64,000 nucleotides of DNA from Nonomuraea pusilla (GTDB taxonomy: Bacteria; Actinomycetota; Actinomycetes; Streptosporangiales; Streptosporangiaceae). The notes under the pieces are model-generated. The model ran no database searches, was not told where the DNA came from, and saw only the letters and a list, made by a program, of their open reading frames with translations. Made by a program: the position numbers and the translations under genes. Where the stretch lies: positions 155,898 to 219,897 of the forward strand of contig NZ_FOBF01000016.1 of assembly GCF_900109355.1 (NCBI RefSeq), written 5' to 3'. Shown in pieces: positions 41,522-48,950 of this stretch; the first letter of the stretch is position 1, and the number at the start of each line of letters is the position of its first letter.

Positions 41522-42169
41522 ATGAAGGCACACCTCCTCGACCAGGCAGTGGCGCGCTACATCCTCGACCACTCCACCGCGCCCGACCCGCTGCTCGACG
41601 ACCTCGCCAGGGAGACGGCCGAGACGACGGGCAGCAGCGCGGGCATGCAGATCTCGGCCGACCAGGGCCGCTTCCTCACCATGATCACGCAGCTCACCGC
41701 GCCGTCCGTCGCGGTGGAGGTCGGGACGTTCACCGGCTACTCGTCGCTGTGCATCGCCCGCGGTCTGACCGGCGGCCACCTGTACTGCTTCGACGTGAGC
41801 GAGGAGTGGACGTCCATCGCCCGCCGCCACTGGGAGAAGGCCGGGGTGGCGCACCGCGTCACGCTCACGCTGGGCCCGGCCGTCGAGACGCTCGCCGCCT
41901 TCGACCAGCGGATCGACCTGGCCTTCCTCGACGCGGACAAGCCGAACTACCCGGCGTACTACGAGCTGCTCATGGACCGCCTGCGGCCCGGCGGGCTGCT
42001 CATGGTGGACAACACGCTGTGGAGGGGCCGCGTGGCCGACCCGTCCGACCACGACGCCGCCACGGTGGTGATGCGCGAGTTCAACGACCTCGTACGGGAG
42101 GACCCTCGCGTGACCCTCGTGATCCTGCCGATCGCCGACGGCCTCACCATGGTGCGCAAGAACCCCTGA
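41522..42169 (+). CDS. Class I SAM-dependent O-methyltransferase
   Basis: 215 residues. This is the caffeoyl-CoA/catechol O-methyltransferase-like family: VEVGTFTGYSSLCIARGL is SAM motif I, FLDADKPNY holds the metal-binding Asp, and GGLLMVDNTLWRGRV is motif typical of this group. It probably methylates a catechol-type hydroxyl using Mg2+ or Ca2+. The physiological acceptor is unknown; not part of an evident cluster. Confidence 0.92.
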   Translation: MKAHLLDQAVARYILDHSTAPDPLLDDLARETAETTGSSAGMQISADQGRFLTMITQLTAPSVAVEVGTFTGYSSLCIARGLTGGHLYCFDVSEEWTSIARRHWEKAGVAHRVTLTLGPAVETLAAFDQRIDLAFLDADKPNYPAYYELLMDRLRPGGLLMVDNTLWRGRVADPSDHDAATVVMREFNDLVREDPRVTLVILPIADGLTMVRKNP

Positions 42170-42326
42170 TCGACACGCTCGCGGACATGGTTTCGGGCAC
42201 GGTCGCGGCGCGTGGCGCGCGGCGCGGCGCGGACGGTGGCGCCGGCCGGCGATCCGTTAAGGCCGCCCCTCGCTTGGGGCCGTGCGCTCGGCATCGCCGG
42301 CCTGGCGGGCCGTTGAGAAGGAGCCG

Positions 42327-43424
42327 TCAGAGGATCTTGTGGATCCAGTTGCGGGTGTCGGGGCGGGCGCCGTACTGGATGCCGACCAGTTCCTCACGCA
42401 CCCGCATGGTGACGGGGCCGGGGGTGCCGTCGGCGACGGTCCAGGAGCGGTCCTCGCCCTTCACGGAGCCGACGGGGGTCACGACGGCGGCGGTGCCGCA
42501 GGCGAACACCTCGGTCAGCTCGCCGGAGGCGCAGCCCTCCTGCCACTCCTCCACCGAGACGAGCCGCTCCTCGGTCTCCAGGCCGAGGTCGCCGGCCAGC
42601 TCCAGGATCGACTCGCGGGTGATGCCGGGCAGGAGCGTGCCGGTCAGCTCGGGGGTGACGAGCTTGTTGCCGAACACGAAGAACAGGTTCATCCCGCCCA
42701 TCTCCTCGACGTACTCGTGCTCGTGGGCGTCGAGCCAGACCACCTGGTCGCAGCCGTTCTCGACGGCCTGGCGCTGGGCGAGGAAGGCCGCGGCGTAGTT
42801 GCCGCCGCACTTGGCGAAGCCGGTGCCGCCGGGCGCGGCCCGGGTGTACTCGGTGGACAGCCAGACCGAGACCGGCTTGATGCCGCCGGTGAAGTACGAC
42901 GCCGCCGGCGAGGCGATGACCATGTACTTGTAGGTCTTGGAGGGGTAGTTCACGCCCAGGCCCACCTGCGTGGCGATCATGAAGGGGCGCAGGTACAGGC
43001 TGTGGCCCTCGGTGGTCGGCACCCACTCCTTGTCGGCCTCGACGAGGAGTTCGAGCGACTCGACGAAGGCGTCCTCGGGCAGCTCCGGCATGGCCATGCG
43101 GGCGGCGGAGCGGTTGAAGCGGGCCGCGTTGGCGTGCGGGCGGAAGGCGACGATCGAGCCGCCGACCTGGCGGTAGGCCTTCAGCCCCTCGAACAGCTCC
43201 TGGGCGTAGTGGAAGACCGACGTGGCGGGGTCGAGCGACAGCGGACCGTACGGCATCAGCCTCGCGTCGTGCCAGCCGCTGCCCTCGGTGTAGTCGATCA
43301 TGATCATGTGATCGGTGAAGGTCTGCCCGAAGCCCGGGTTCGCCAGTACCTGCTCCCGCTCGGCCGCGGTGCGAGCGTGGTCGTTGTGCTGCACGTCGAA
43401 GCTGAGCTTCTGAGCGCTGGTCAT
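42327..43424 (-). CDS. ilvE: Branched-chain amino acid aminotransferase
   Basis: 365 residues from ATG 43422-43424, preceded by GAAGGACC. IlvE performs the last transamination to Leu, Ile and Val with PLP. The fold-type IV signature is visible: catalytic Lys in GTGFAKCGGNYAAAF, and EMGGMNLFFVFGNKL. Length and N-terminus are typical of actinobacteria (BCAT type II). It is a single gene, with leuB upstream on the same strand but separated by a terminator. Confidence 0.96.
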   Translation of the reverse strand: MTSAQKLSFDVQHNDHARTAAEREQVLANPGFGQTFTDHMIMIDYTEGSGWHDARLMPYGPLSLDPATSVFHYAQELFEGLKAYRQVGGSIVAFRPHANAARFNRSAARMAMPELPEDAFVESLELLVEADKEWVPTTEGHSLYLRPFMIATQVGLGVNYPSKTYKYMVIASPAASYFTGGIKPVSVWLSTEYTRAAPGGTGFAKCGGNYAAAFLAQRQAVENGCDQVVWLDAHEHEYVEEMGGMNLFFVFGNKLVTPELTGTLLPGITRESILELAGDLGLETEERLVSVEEWQEGCASGELTEVFACGTAAVVTPVGSVKGEDRSWTVADGTPGPVTMRVREELVGIQYGARPDTRNWIHKIL

Positions 43425-43535
43425 GACGGAGGTCCTTCTCTCTGCGAATCTGTACTGCCGAGGGCAGTCCGTACTTCCTATTGTCTCGCTATATGGGATG
43501 GCAAGCCCCTGTTGGGGGGTTTCGTTCCAGCGCAC

Positions 43536-43576
43536 GAAAAAAGCGCCTGGTGGCCCTCGTCGGACCGCCAGGCGCT
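43536..43576 (-). terminator. Rho-independent terminator of leuB
   Basis: On the minus strand AGCGCCTGG pairs with CCAGGCGCT (GC-rich inner loop) and is followed by TTTTTT. It lies 17 bp after the leuB stop and insulates ilvE. Confidence 0.9.
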
Positions 43577-43593
43577 CTCCGGGCTGGGCGGCC

Positions 43594-44640
43594 CTAGCCG
43601 GATACTCGCGCGGTGATGTCGTCGCCGATCTCGTGGGTGGTGCGGCCCGCCCAGCCGGTCAGGCGCTCCAGGATGTCGTCGGCGACGGCCTGCTCGACCC
43701 TGGCCGCCTGCTCGCGCAGGCCCAGGTGGTCGAGGAGCATGGCGACCGACAGGATCGTCGCCGTCGGGTCGGCCTTGCCCTGCCCCGCGATGTCGGGGGC
43801 GCTGCCGTGCACCGGCTCGAACATGCTCGGCGCCGTGCCCTCGGGGTTGATGTTGCCGCTCGCGGCCAGGCCGATGCCGCCCGCGATTGCGGCGCCGAGG
43901 TCGGTGATGATGTCGCCGAACAGGTTGTCGGTGACGACGACGTCGAAGCGCTCGGGCTGCGTCACGAAGAACATCGACGCGGCGTCGATGTGGCAGTAGT
44001 CGGTGGCGACCTCGGGGTACTCCTCGGCCACGCGGTCGACCGTGCGCTGCCACAGGTCGCCGGCGAAGGTGAGGACGTTCGTCTTGTGGACGAGCGTGAG
44101 CTTCTTGCGCGGGCGCGACCTGGCCTTCTCGAACGCGTAACGCACCACGCGCTCCACGCCGTGGGCCGTGTTCAGCGACTCCTGGGTGGCGATCTCGTGC
44201 TTCGTGCCGCGCCGCATGACGCCGCCGGTGCCGGCGTACAGGCCCTCGGTGCCCTCGCGGACGACGATCATGTCGATGTCCTCGGACGGCGTGTCGGCCA
44301 GCGGCGTCTCCACGCCGGGGAACAGCTTGACCGGGCGCAGGTTGACGTAGTGGTCGAACTCGAAACGCAGGCGCAGCAGCAGGTCGCGCTCCAGGATGCC
44401 CGGCGGCACGCTGGGATCGCCCACCGCGCCGAGCAGGATCGCGTCGTAGCCGCGCAGCTCTTCGAGCACGGCGTCGGGCAGCGTCTCGCCGGTGCGGTGG
44501 TAACGGGCGGCGCCCAGGTCGTAGTGGGTGGGCTCGATCTTCGTGCCGACCGCTTCGAGGACCTTCAGCCCCTCGGCCACGACCTCGGTGCCGATGCCGT
44601 CGCCAGGGATGACGGCCAGACGGATGTTACGCGACTCCAT
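43594..44640 (-). CDS. leuB: 3-isopropylmalate dehydrogenase
   Basis: 348 residues. LeuB oxidatively decarboxylates 3-isopropylmalate with NAD+ in leucine synthesis. VIPGDGIGTEV at the start, the DCHIDAASM segment, NLFGDIITDLGAAIAGG with conserved metal-binding Asp and the GSAPDIAGQGKADPTATILS motif near the C-terminus identify the isocitrate/isopropylmalate dehydrogenase family, leucine-type. Length fits. It is divergent from the riboswitch-controlled NlpC gene. Confidence 0.97.
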   Translation of the reverse strand: MESRNIRLAVIPGDGIGTEVVAEGLKVLEAVGTKIEPTHYDLGAARYHRTGETLPDAVLEELRGYDAILLGAVGDPSVPPGILERDLLLRLRFEFDHYVNLRPVKLFPGVETPLADTPSEDIDMIVVREGTEGLYAGTGGVMRRGTKHEIATQESLNTAHGVERVVRYAFEKARSRPRKKLTLVHKTNVLTFAGDLWQRTVDRVAEEYPEVATDYCHIDAASMFFVTQPERFDVVVTDNLFGDIITDLGAAIAGGIGLAASGNINPEGTAPSMFEPVHGSAPDIAGQGKADPTATILSVAMLLDHLGLREQAARVEQAVADDILERLTGWAGRTTHEIGDDITARVSG

Positions 44641-44711
44641 GGGCGTACCTTACCGCTCGTCTCGACTGCCGAACACACAGTCTCATGTCTTGGACATCCC
44701 GTTTTGCACAG

Positions 44712-44741
44712 TTTGCGGGGTTTTGACCGTTTCGTTAGAGT
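44712..44741 (+). promoter_or_regulatory. Putative promoter of the riboswitch transcript
   Basis: TTTGCG (44712-44717) and TAGAGT (44736-44741) are spaced 18 bp just upstream of the riboswitch. The TAGAGT -10 element is the same as that proposed for the tRNA-Glu promoter. Confidence 0.4.
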
Positions 44742-44744
44742 CCC

Positions 44745-44882
44745 GACCAGCCTAATCCGCGCAGCCGCTCTGCGCGGAGCCGGGGACCCACCGACCCCCT
44801 TGGGGCGAATCGGCGCGCCGCGCGTGTCGTAGGGCTGCTTCCAGGCCCGAGCCCGTCAGCTAACCCGGCCGGCCACGTGGAA
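44745..44882 (+). promoter_or_regulatory. c-di-AMP riboswitch (ydaO-yuaA class)
   Basis: This leader shows the conserved blocks of the ydaO class: a CCGCGCAG/CTGCGCGG hairpin, GAGCCGGGGACCCA, CTTGGGGCGAATCGG, GGGCTGCTTCCAGGCCCGAGCCC, and the invariant-looking GTCAGCTAACCCGG near the 3' end. In actinobacteria this class sits upstream of NlpC/P60 and resuscitation-promoting-factor wall hydrolases and turns them off when c-di-AMP is bound. It ends about 10 bases before the NlpC/P60 start, as in known examples. Confidence 0.9.
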
Positions 44883-44892
44883 GGACAGAGCC

Positions 44893-45549
44893 CTGTCTCG
44901 CTTCGCTTTCCTCCTGGCGGCGTGCGCCGCCACGCTCACCGTCGCCGGCCCGGCCCACGCCGCGGCCCCCACCACCGCCTCGAACACCTCCGCCACCGGC
45001 TCGTCCTCCGGCACGGGCCACACCTCCGCCTCCACCTCCACCTCGATCGACGCGGAGTCCGTCACCCTCACGGGCGCCGACGTCAAACGCGCGCAGGTCG
45101 AACGCCTGCCCACCCCCGCGTGGAAGACCGCCCTCGCCTTCGCGATGAGCAAGCGCGGCATCCCGTACGTCTGGGGCGGCACCACCGACCGGGGCTACGA
45201 CTGCTCCGGCCTGACGCTCAAGGCGTACGCGGCGGCCGGGATCGAACTCCCCAGAACCGCCGAGGAGCAGTACAACGCCTTCACCAGGAAGATCGCCTGG
45301 GACGACCTCAAACCCGGTGACCTGGTCTTCTTCCACGGCCTCGGCCACGTCGGGATGATCTCCCGGCCCGGCTACATGGTCCACGCCCCGCACACGGGCG
45401 ACGTGGTGAAGGAGGAGCAGTTGTCGGCGTGGCGCAAGGACAGCTTCGTCGGCGCCGTACGCCCCGACCGGAAGGGGGTCGAGCGCTGGGCCCAGATCCA
45501 GAAGCAGCGCCGCGCGCCCGCCCCCGCCATGCCCACCGCGACCCTCTAG
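44893..45549 (+). CDS. Secreted NlpC/P60 peptidoglycan hydrolase (CTG start)
   Basis: 218 residues if initiated at CTG 44893, with GGAAGGA 7 bases upstream; no ATG, GTG or TTG occurs in frame between the riboswitch and the ATG 84 codons on, which would remove the signal peptide. The signal peptide reads SRFAFLLAACAATLTVAGPAHA. The catalytic Cys is in YDCSGLT (residue 104), with His residues in LGHVGMIS and VHAPHTGD. It cleaves stem-peptide bonds of the wall. Regulated by the c-di-AMP riboswitch. Confidence 0.85.
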   Translation: MSRFAFLLAACAATLTVAGPAHAAAPTTASNTSATGSSSGTGHTSASTSTSIDAESVTLTGADVKRAQVERLPTPAWKTALAFAMSKRGIPYVWGGTTDRGYDCSGLTLKAYAAAGIELPRTAEEQYNAFTRKIAWDDLKPGDLVFFHGLGHVGMISRPGYMVHAPHTGDVVKEEQLSAWRKDSFVGAVRPDRKGVERWAQIQKQRRAPAPAMPTATL

Positions 45550-45620
45550 GCCGCGTTCAGGACGGACGGCGTGAGGCAGGTCACGCCGCCCTCCGCCGGC
45601 CCCCCACGCCCGGCGACGGT

Positions 45621-45773
45621 TCAGCCCAGCTGCTGCGGAACCCCGCCGTTGTCCCTGCGGTCCAGGGCGGTCTGCAGCGCCTCCGCGGCCTCGTCACGGT
45701 CACCCTCGGCACGGTGCGCGACAGGGCGGTCGGGGCGGTGGTCGGCACGGTGGAACGCGTACATCTCGTACAT
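45621..45773 (-). CDS. Small ORF of 50 codons
   Basis: 50 codons from ATG 45771-45773 (MYEMYAFHRADHRPDRP...). Codon use and GC-rich third positions match real genes here, and the peptide is charged and helical (DEAAEALQTALDRRD). SD is only GAGACGAG. No family recognised. It lies in the 564-bp gap between NlpC and serA, facing serA's direction. Confidence 0.5.
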   Translation of the reverse strand: MYEMYAFHRADHRPDRPVAHRAEGDRDEAAEALQTALDRRDNGGVPQQLG

Positions 45774-46058
45774 GGCTCGTCTCTTTCGCGAGTGGTCGTC
45801 CTGGGGACGTCGGACCCCGGTCGCGAATCCGACCGGGCCTGTGACTCGGGAGCCCGGATCGCGGGCCCCGGAGGGGATAGGGGCTTACCGGCCGACGCGT
45901 ACGCCGCTCACCGCGGCGGGTGGTCGACCTGCCCTAACAGGCCCCGCCGCGGCAGGTAATGAGTACGAGAACCTGGCGCATGTCTCTTTCACAGTACCCG
46001 GCGGTCCGGGAGCTGTCTCGTTGGACGTCCTACCATCTCGTATGCCGAGACAACGAAA
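45774..46058. other. Intergenic region upstream of the small ORF
   Basis: No gene is supported. TGTCTCG near 46013 and CGAGACA near 46046 form an inverted repeat that could be part of a transcription end or an operator. The promoter of the 50-codon ORF, if real, would lie here. I saw nothing else. Confidence 0.5.
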
Positions 46059-46092
46059 GCGGCCGCCGCCCAGGGAGCCGGGCGGCGGCCGC
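46059..46092 (-). terminator. Terminator of serA
   Basis: A perfect 13-bp stem GCGGCCGCCGCCC/GGGCGGCGGCCGC with an eight-base loop lies 22 bp after the serA stop and is followed on the minus strand by TTTCGTTGTC. Confidence 0.85.
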
Positions 46093-46113
46093 GCGTTCGC
46101 ACGAGCCGGAGCG

Positions 46114-47703
46114 TCAGTCCTCCAGGTCGACCGTGCGGCTGCTCTCCGCGCCGATCTCGGCGCCGATCTGCTCGGCCACGTCGGCCGTGATCGCCGAGTC
46201 GACGGTCAGCGCGATGAGCGCCTTGCCGCCCTTGACGTCACGGGACACCTGCATCGACGCGATGTTGATGCCGGCCTCGCCGAGCAGGCGGCCCACCACG
46301 CCGACCACGCCGGGACGGTCGGTGTAGGCGAAGAACGCGAGGTGCGCGGTCGGCTCGATCTCCATCTCGTAGCCGTTCACCTCGACGATCTTGGTGATCT
46401 GCCGCGGGCCGGAGAGCGTGCCGGACACCGAGACCTGGCGGCCGTCGGCGAGGACGCCGCGCACGGTGACGAGGTTGCGCCAGTCGGGGCTCTCGGAGCT
46501 GGTGACCAGCTCGACCGTCACGCCGCGGTCCTTGGCCAGCAGCGGCGCGTTGACGTAGGTGACCTGCTCCTCGATCACGTCGGTGAAGACGCCCTTGAGC
46601 GCGGCCAGCTCGATCACGCGGACGTCCTGGGCGGCGATCTCGCCGCGGACCTCGACGTCGAGCTTGGTGGCGACCTCGCCCGCCAGCGCCGTGAAGACGC
46701 GGCCCAGCTTCTCGGCCAGCGGCAGGCCCGGCTTGACGTCCTCGGCCACCGCGCCGCCCTGGACGTTCACCGCGTCGGGCACGAACTCGCCCGCGAGGGC
46801 CAGCTTGACGCTGCGCGCCACCTGGGTGCCGGCCTTCTCCTGGGCCTCGTGCGTGGAGGCGCCCAGGTGCGGGGTGACGACGACCTGGTCGAGCTCGAAC
46901 AGCGGGCTGTCGGTGCACGGCTCCTTGGCGAACACGTCGAGGCCGGCGCCCGCCACGCGCCCCTCCTTGATCGCCGAGTAGAGCGCGCCCTCGTCGACGA
47001 TGCCGCCGCGCGCGACGTTGACGATGCGCACGCTGGGCTTGACCTCGTGCAGCTCCTTGTCGCCGATGAGGCCGAGGGTCTCCTTGGACTTCGGCAGGTG
47101 CACCGTGATGAAGTCGGACTGCTTGAGGACGTCCTCCAGCGGCAGCAGCTTGACGCCCATCTGCGCGGCGCGGGCCGGCGGCAGGTACGGGTCGTAGGCG
47201 ATCAGCTCGACGCCGAACGGCTGCAGCCGCTGCGCCACGAGCTGGCCGATCTTGCCCAGGCCGAGGATGCCGACGATCTTGCCGTCGAGCTCGACGCCGG
47301 TGTACTTCGACCGCTTCCACTCGCCGTTCTTCAGCGCGGCGTGCGCCTGGGCGGTGTTGCGCGCGCTGGCCAGGATCAGGGCGACGGTCTGCTCGGCGGC
47401 GCTGGTGATGTTGGAGGTCGGCGCGTTGACGACCATGACGCCGGCCTTGGTGGCCGCCTCGACGTCGACGTTGTCCAGGCCGACACCGGCGCGGGCGACC
47501 ACGCGCAGCTTCGGCGCGGCGGCGATGGCCTCCGCGTCGACCTGCGTGGCGGAGCGGACGATCAGCGCGTCCACGTCCGCGAGCGCGGGCAGCAGCTGGG
47601 AACGGTCGGCGCCGTCGGTGTGGCGGACCTCGAAATCGGCTCCGAGCACGGCCAGGCCGGCCTCGGACAGCTCCTCTGCGACCAGTACGACGGGCTTGTT
47701 CAC
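46114..47703 (-). CDS. serA: D-3-phosphoglycerate dehydrogenase
   Basis: 529 residues from GTG 47701-47703 (MNKPVVLVAEELSEAG), with GAAGGATC upstream. SerA oxidises 3-phosphoglycerate with NAD+, the first step of serine synthesis. GLGKIGQLVAQRL is the Rossmann motif, the catalytic Arg-Glu-His set lies in RSATQ, GAGLDVFAKEP and TPHLGASTHEAQ. A C-terminal ASB and ACT domain (TDRPGVVGVVGRLL) mark the long, serine-inhibited type. Upstream lies a perfect 14-bp palindrome. Confidence 0.97.
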   Translation of the reverse strand: MNKPVVLVAEELSEAGLAVLGADFEVRHTDGADRSQLLPALADVDALIVRSATQVDAEAIAAAPKLRVVARAGVGLDNVDVEAATKAGVMVVNAPTSNITSAAEQTVALILASARNTAQAHAALKNGEWKRSKYTGVELDGKIVGILGLGKIGQLVAQRLQPFGVELIAYDPYLPPARAAQMGVKLLPLEDVLKQSDFITVHLPKSKETLGLIGDKELHEVKPSVRIVNVARGGIVDEGALYSAIKEGRVAGAGLDVFAKEPCTDSPLFELDQVVVTPHLGASTHEAQEKAGTQVARSVKLALAGEFVPDAVNVQGGAVAEDVKPGLPLAEKLGRVFTALAGEVATKLDVEVRGEIAAQDVRVIELAALKGVFTDVIEEQVTYVNAPLLAKDRGVTVELVTSSESPDWRNLVTVRGVLADGRQVSVSGTLSGPRQITKIVEVNGYEMEIEPTAHLAFFAYTDRPGVVGVVGRLLGEAGINIASMQVSRDVKGGKALIALTVDSAITADVAEQIGAEIGAESSRTVDLED

Positions 47704-47735
47704 AGGTGTGGATCCTTCGGGCGTGCGGCGGGCTG

Positions 47736-47759
47736 GAGAGACACTGCGGCGGGTCTCTC
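47736..47759 (-). promoter_or_regulatory. serA leader stem-loop
   Basis: GAGAGAC (47736-47742) and GTCTCTC (47753-47759) form an inverted repeat in the serA untranslated region, 33 bp before the start codon. It may be a translational or attenuation element; no leader peptide is evident. Confidence 0.4.
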
Positions 47760-47786
47760 GCGGTCCCACAGAGTCTATCCGCGCTT

Positions 47787-47800
47787 GTGAACGCGTTCAC
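47787..47800. promoter_or_regulatory. Perfect 14-bp palindrome, probable operator upstream of serA
   Basis: GTGAACGCGTTCAC is a perfect palindrome 84-97 bp upstream of the serA start. Symmetry continues outward (CT/AG) with one mismatch. This size and the central CG step resemble LacI/GntR/IclR-type sites; the binding protein is unknown. Confidence 0.5.
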
Positions 47801-47893
47801 GAGCCACCCACGATGTGAGACGAGCGCAGCCCTACCCAGGACTCGGAAAACTCATCCCGTCTTCGCCCATCTTTGTCTTGATCGGGAGATTTA

Positions 47894-47923
47894 TTGGCCA
47901 TTAGCCTGATAAGCCGTGGCCAA
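47894..47923. promoter_or_regulatory. Inverted repeat at the SseB-like gene start
   Basis: TTGGCCA (47894-47900) and TGGCCAA (47917-47923) are perfect inverted halves with a 16-bp spacer, ending 6 bp before the ATG at 47930. It could be a regulator site or an mRNA hairpin masking the SD region. Confidence 0.4.
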
Positions 47924-47929
47924 CTACCT

Positions 47930-48793
47930 ATGGTTCGTCATATGAGCATCGGGAATCCTGCGCTTGCCGACGTGCTCGCTCAGCATGGCACCCCGCGCCG
48001 CCTGCTGGCAGCTCTCGCCGACGGTGGAGTCCTGGTGGCAGTACGACCAGACCGATCGGTCGTCCTCGGGACGACCCAGGCCGGTGACCGGGTCCTGCTC
48101 GGTTACACCAGTTCTGCGACGTACGCCAGGCACCGCGGCGGTCATTCCCTCTCGGCGTGCGACGCCGACACCATCCTGGACATCCAGCGCGTCACCGGCG
48201 TCCGGGAAATCGTGATCGACGCGGCCGGCCCCGCTGCGGCGGCCGTGCCCATCGACGACCTCCAACGCTTCCTCACCTCCACCAGGACCGGGCCCATGCC
48301 GGTGTTGTCGGGCGCCGTCCCCGCCGCGTACGCGACCGGCGCCATGGCCACCGTCTCCAAGCAGCCGGCGCTGACGCCGCTCGCCCAGCCCCAGGACGCC
48401 CCGGCGGTGCCGTGGGTGCCCGCGCCCCGGCCGCACCTGTCAGGGCCGATGCAGCAGGTGGACCCCGGCTACCGGCGGTGCGCGCACCCGATACTGCCCG
48501 CGCTGCGGCGCGCCATCGCGCAACTGCTCGTGGACTTCCCGCTCGTGCACCACGTCTGGATCTCCGAGGCCCGCACCGCCTCCGGCGTCCCCGGCATCAT
48601 GCTGCACGTCAAGGTGCACATGTCCGCCGCCGAGGACGTCGTACGCGACCTGCACCGGCTGGTGCGCGCCCGGCTGCCCCAGTTCGCGGCGAGCGGCGCC
48701 CCGATCCTCATGGCACGGGTGGCCGACGGCCGCAGCGAACGCCGCATGATCGAGATCGGCGCCCACGTCGTCTGCGCCGACGTCCAGGACTGA
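47930..48793 (+). CDS. SseB-like protein
   Basis: 287 residues from ATG 47930 (a second ATG at 47942 is possible). N-terminal residues resemble the SseB (enhanced serine sensitivity) domain: NPALADVLAQHGTPRRLLAALADGGVLVAVRPD, and ERVLLGYTSSATYARH-type strands. A Pro-rich linker around residues 160-180 leads to a second alpha/beta domain (ILPALRRAIAQLLVDFPLVHHVWISEA). Divergent from serA, which is suggestive given that SseB was named for serine phenotypes, but no role is proven. Confidence 0.75.
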   Translation: MVRHMSIGNPALADVLAQHGTPRRLLAALADGGVLVAVRPDRSVVLGTTQAGDRVLLGYTSSATYARHRGGHSLSACDADTILDIQRVTGVREIVIDAAGPAAAAVPIDDLQRFLTSTRTGPMPVLSGAVPAAYATGAMATVSKQPALTPLAQPQDAPAVPWVPAPRPHLSGPMQQVDPGYRRCAHPILPALRRAIAQLLVDFPLVHHVWISEARTASGVPGIMLHVKVHMSAAEDVVRDLHRLVRARLPQFAASGAPILMARVADGRSERRMIEIGAHVVCADVQD

Positions 48794-48950
48794 GGCCCGA
48801 ACGCCGGAAGGCGCGCCGCCCCGGCCACAGGCCATGGACGGCGCGCCCCCGGCGCCCCGGCCCCGCACGCCGGAGCCGCGGCACCGCGCGACCTCGGCGC
48901 CCCGACCCGCACGACGGAGCCGGGGCGCCCCTCGGGGTTTCCGCGCGTCC

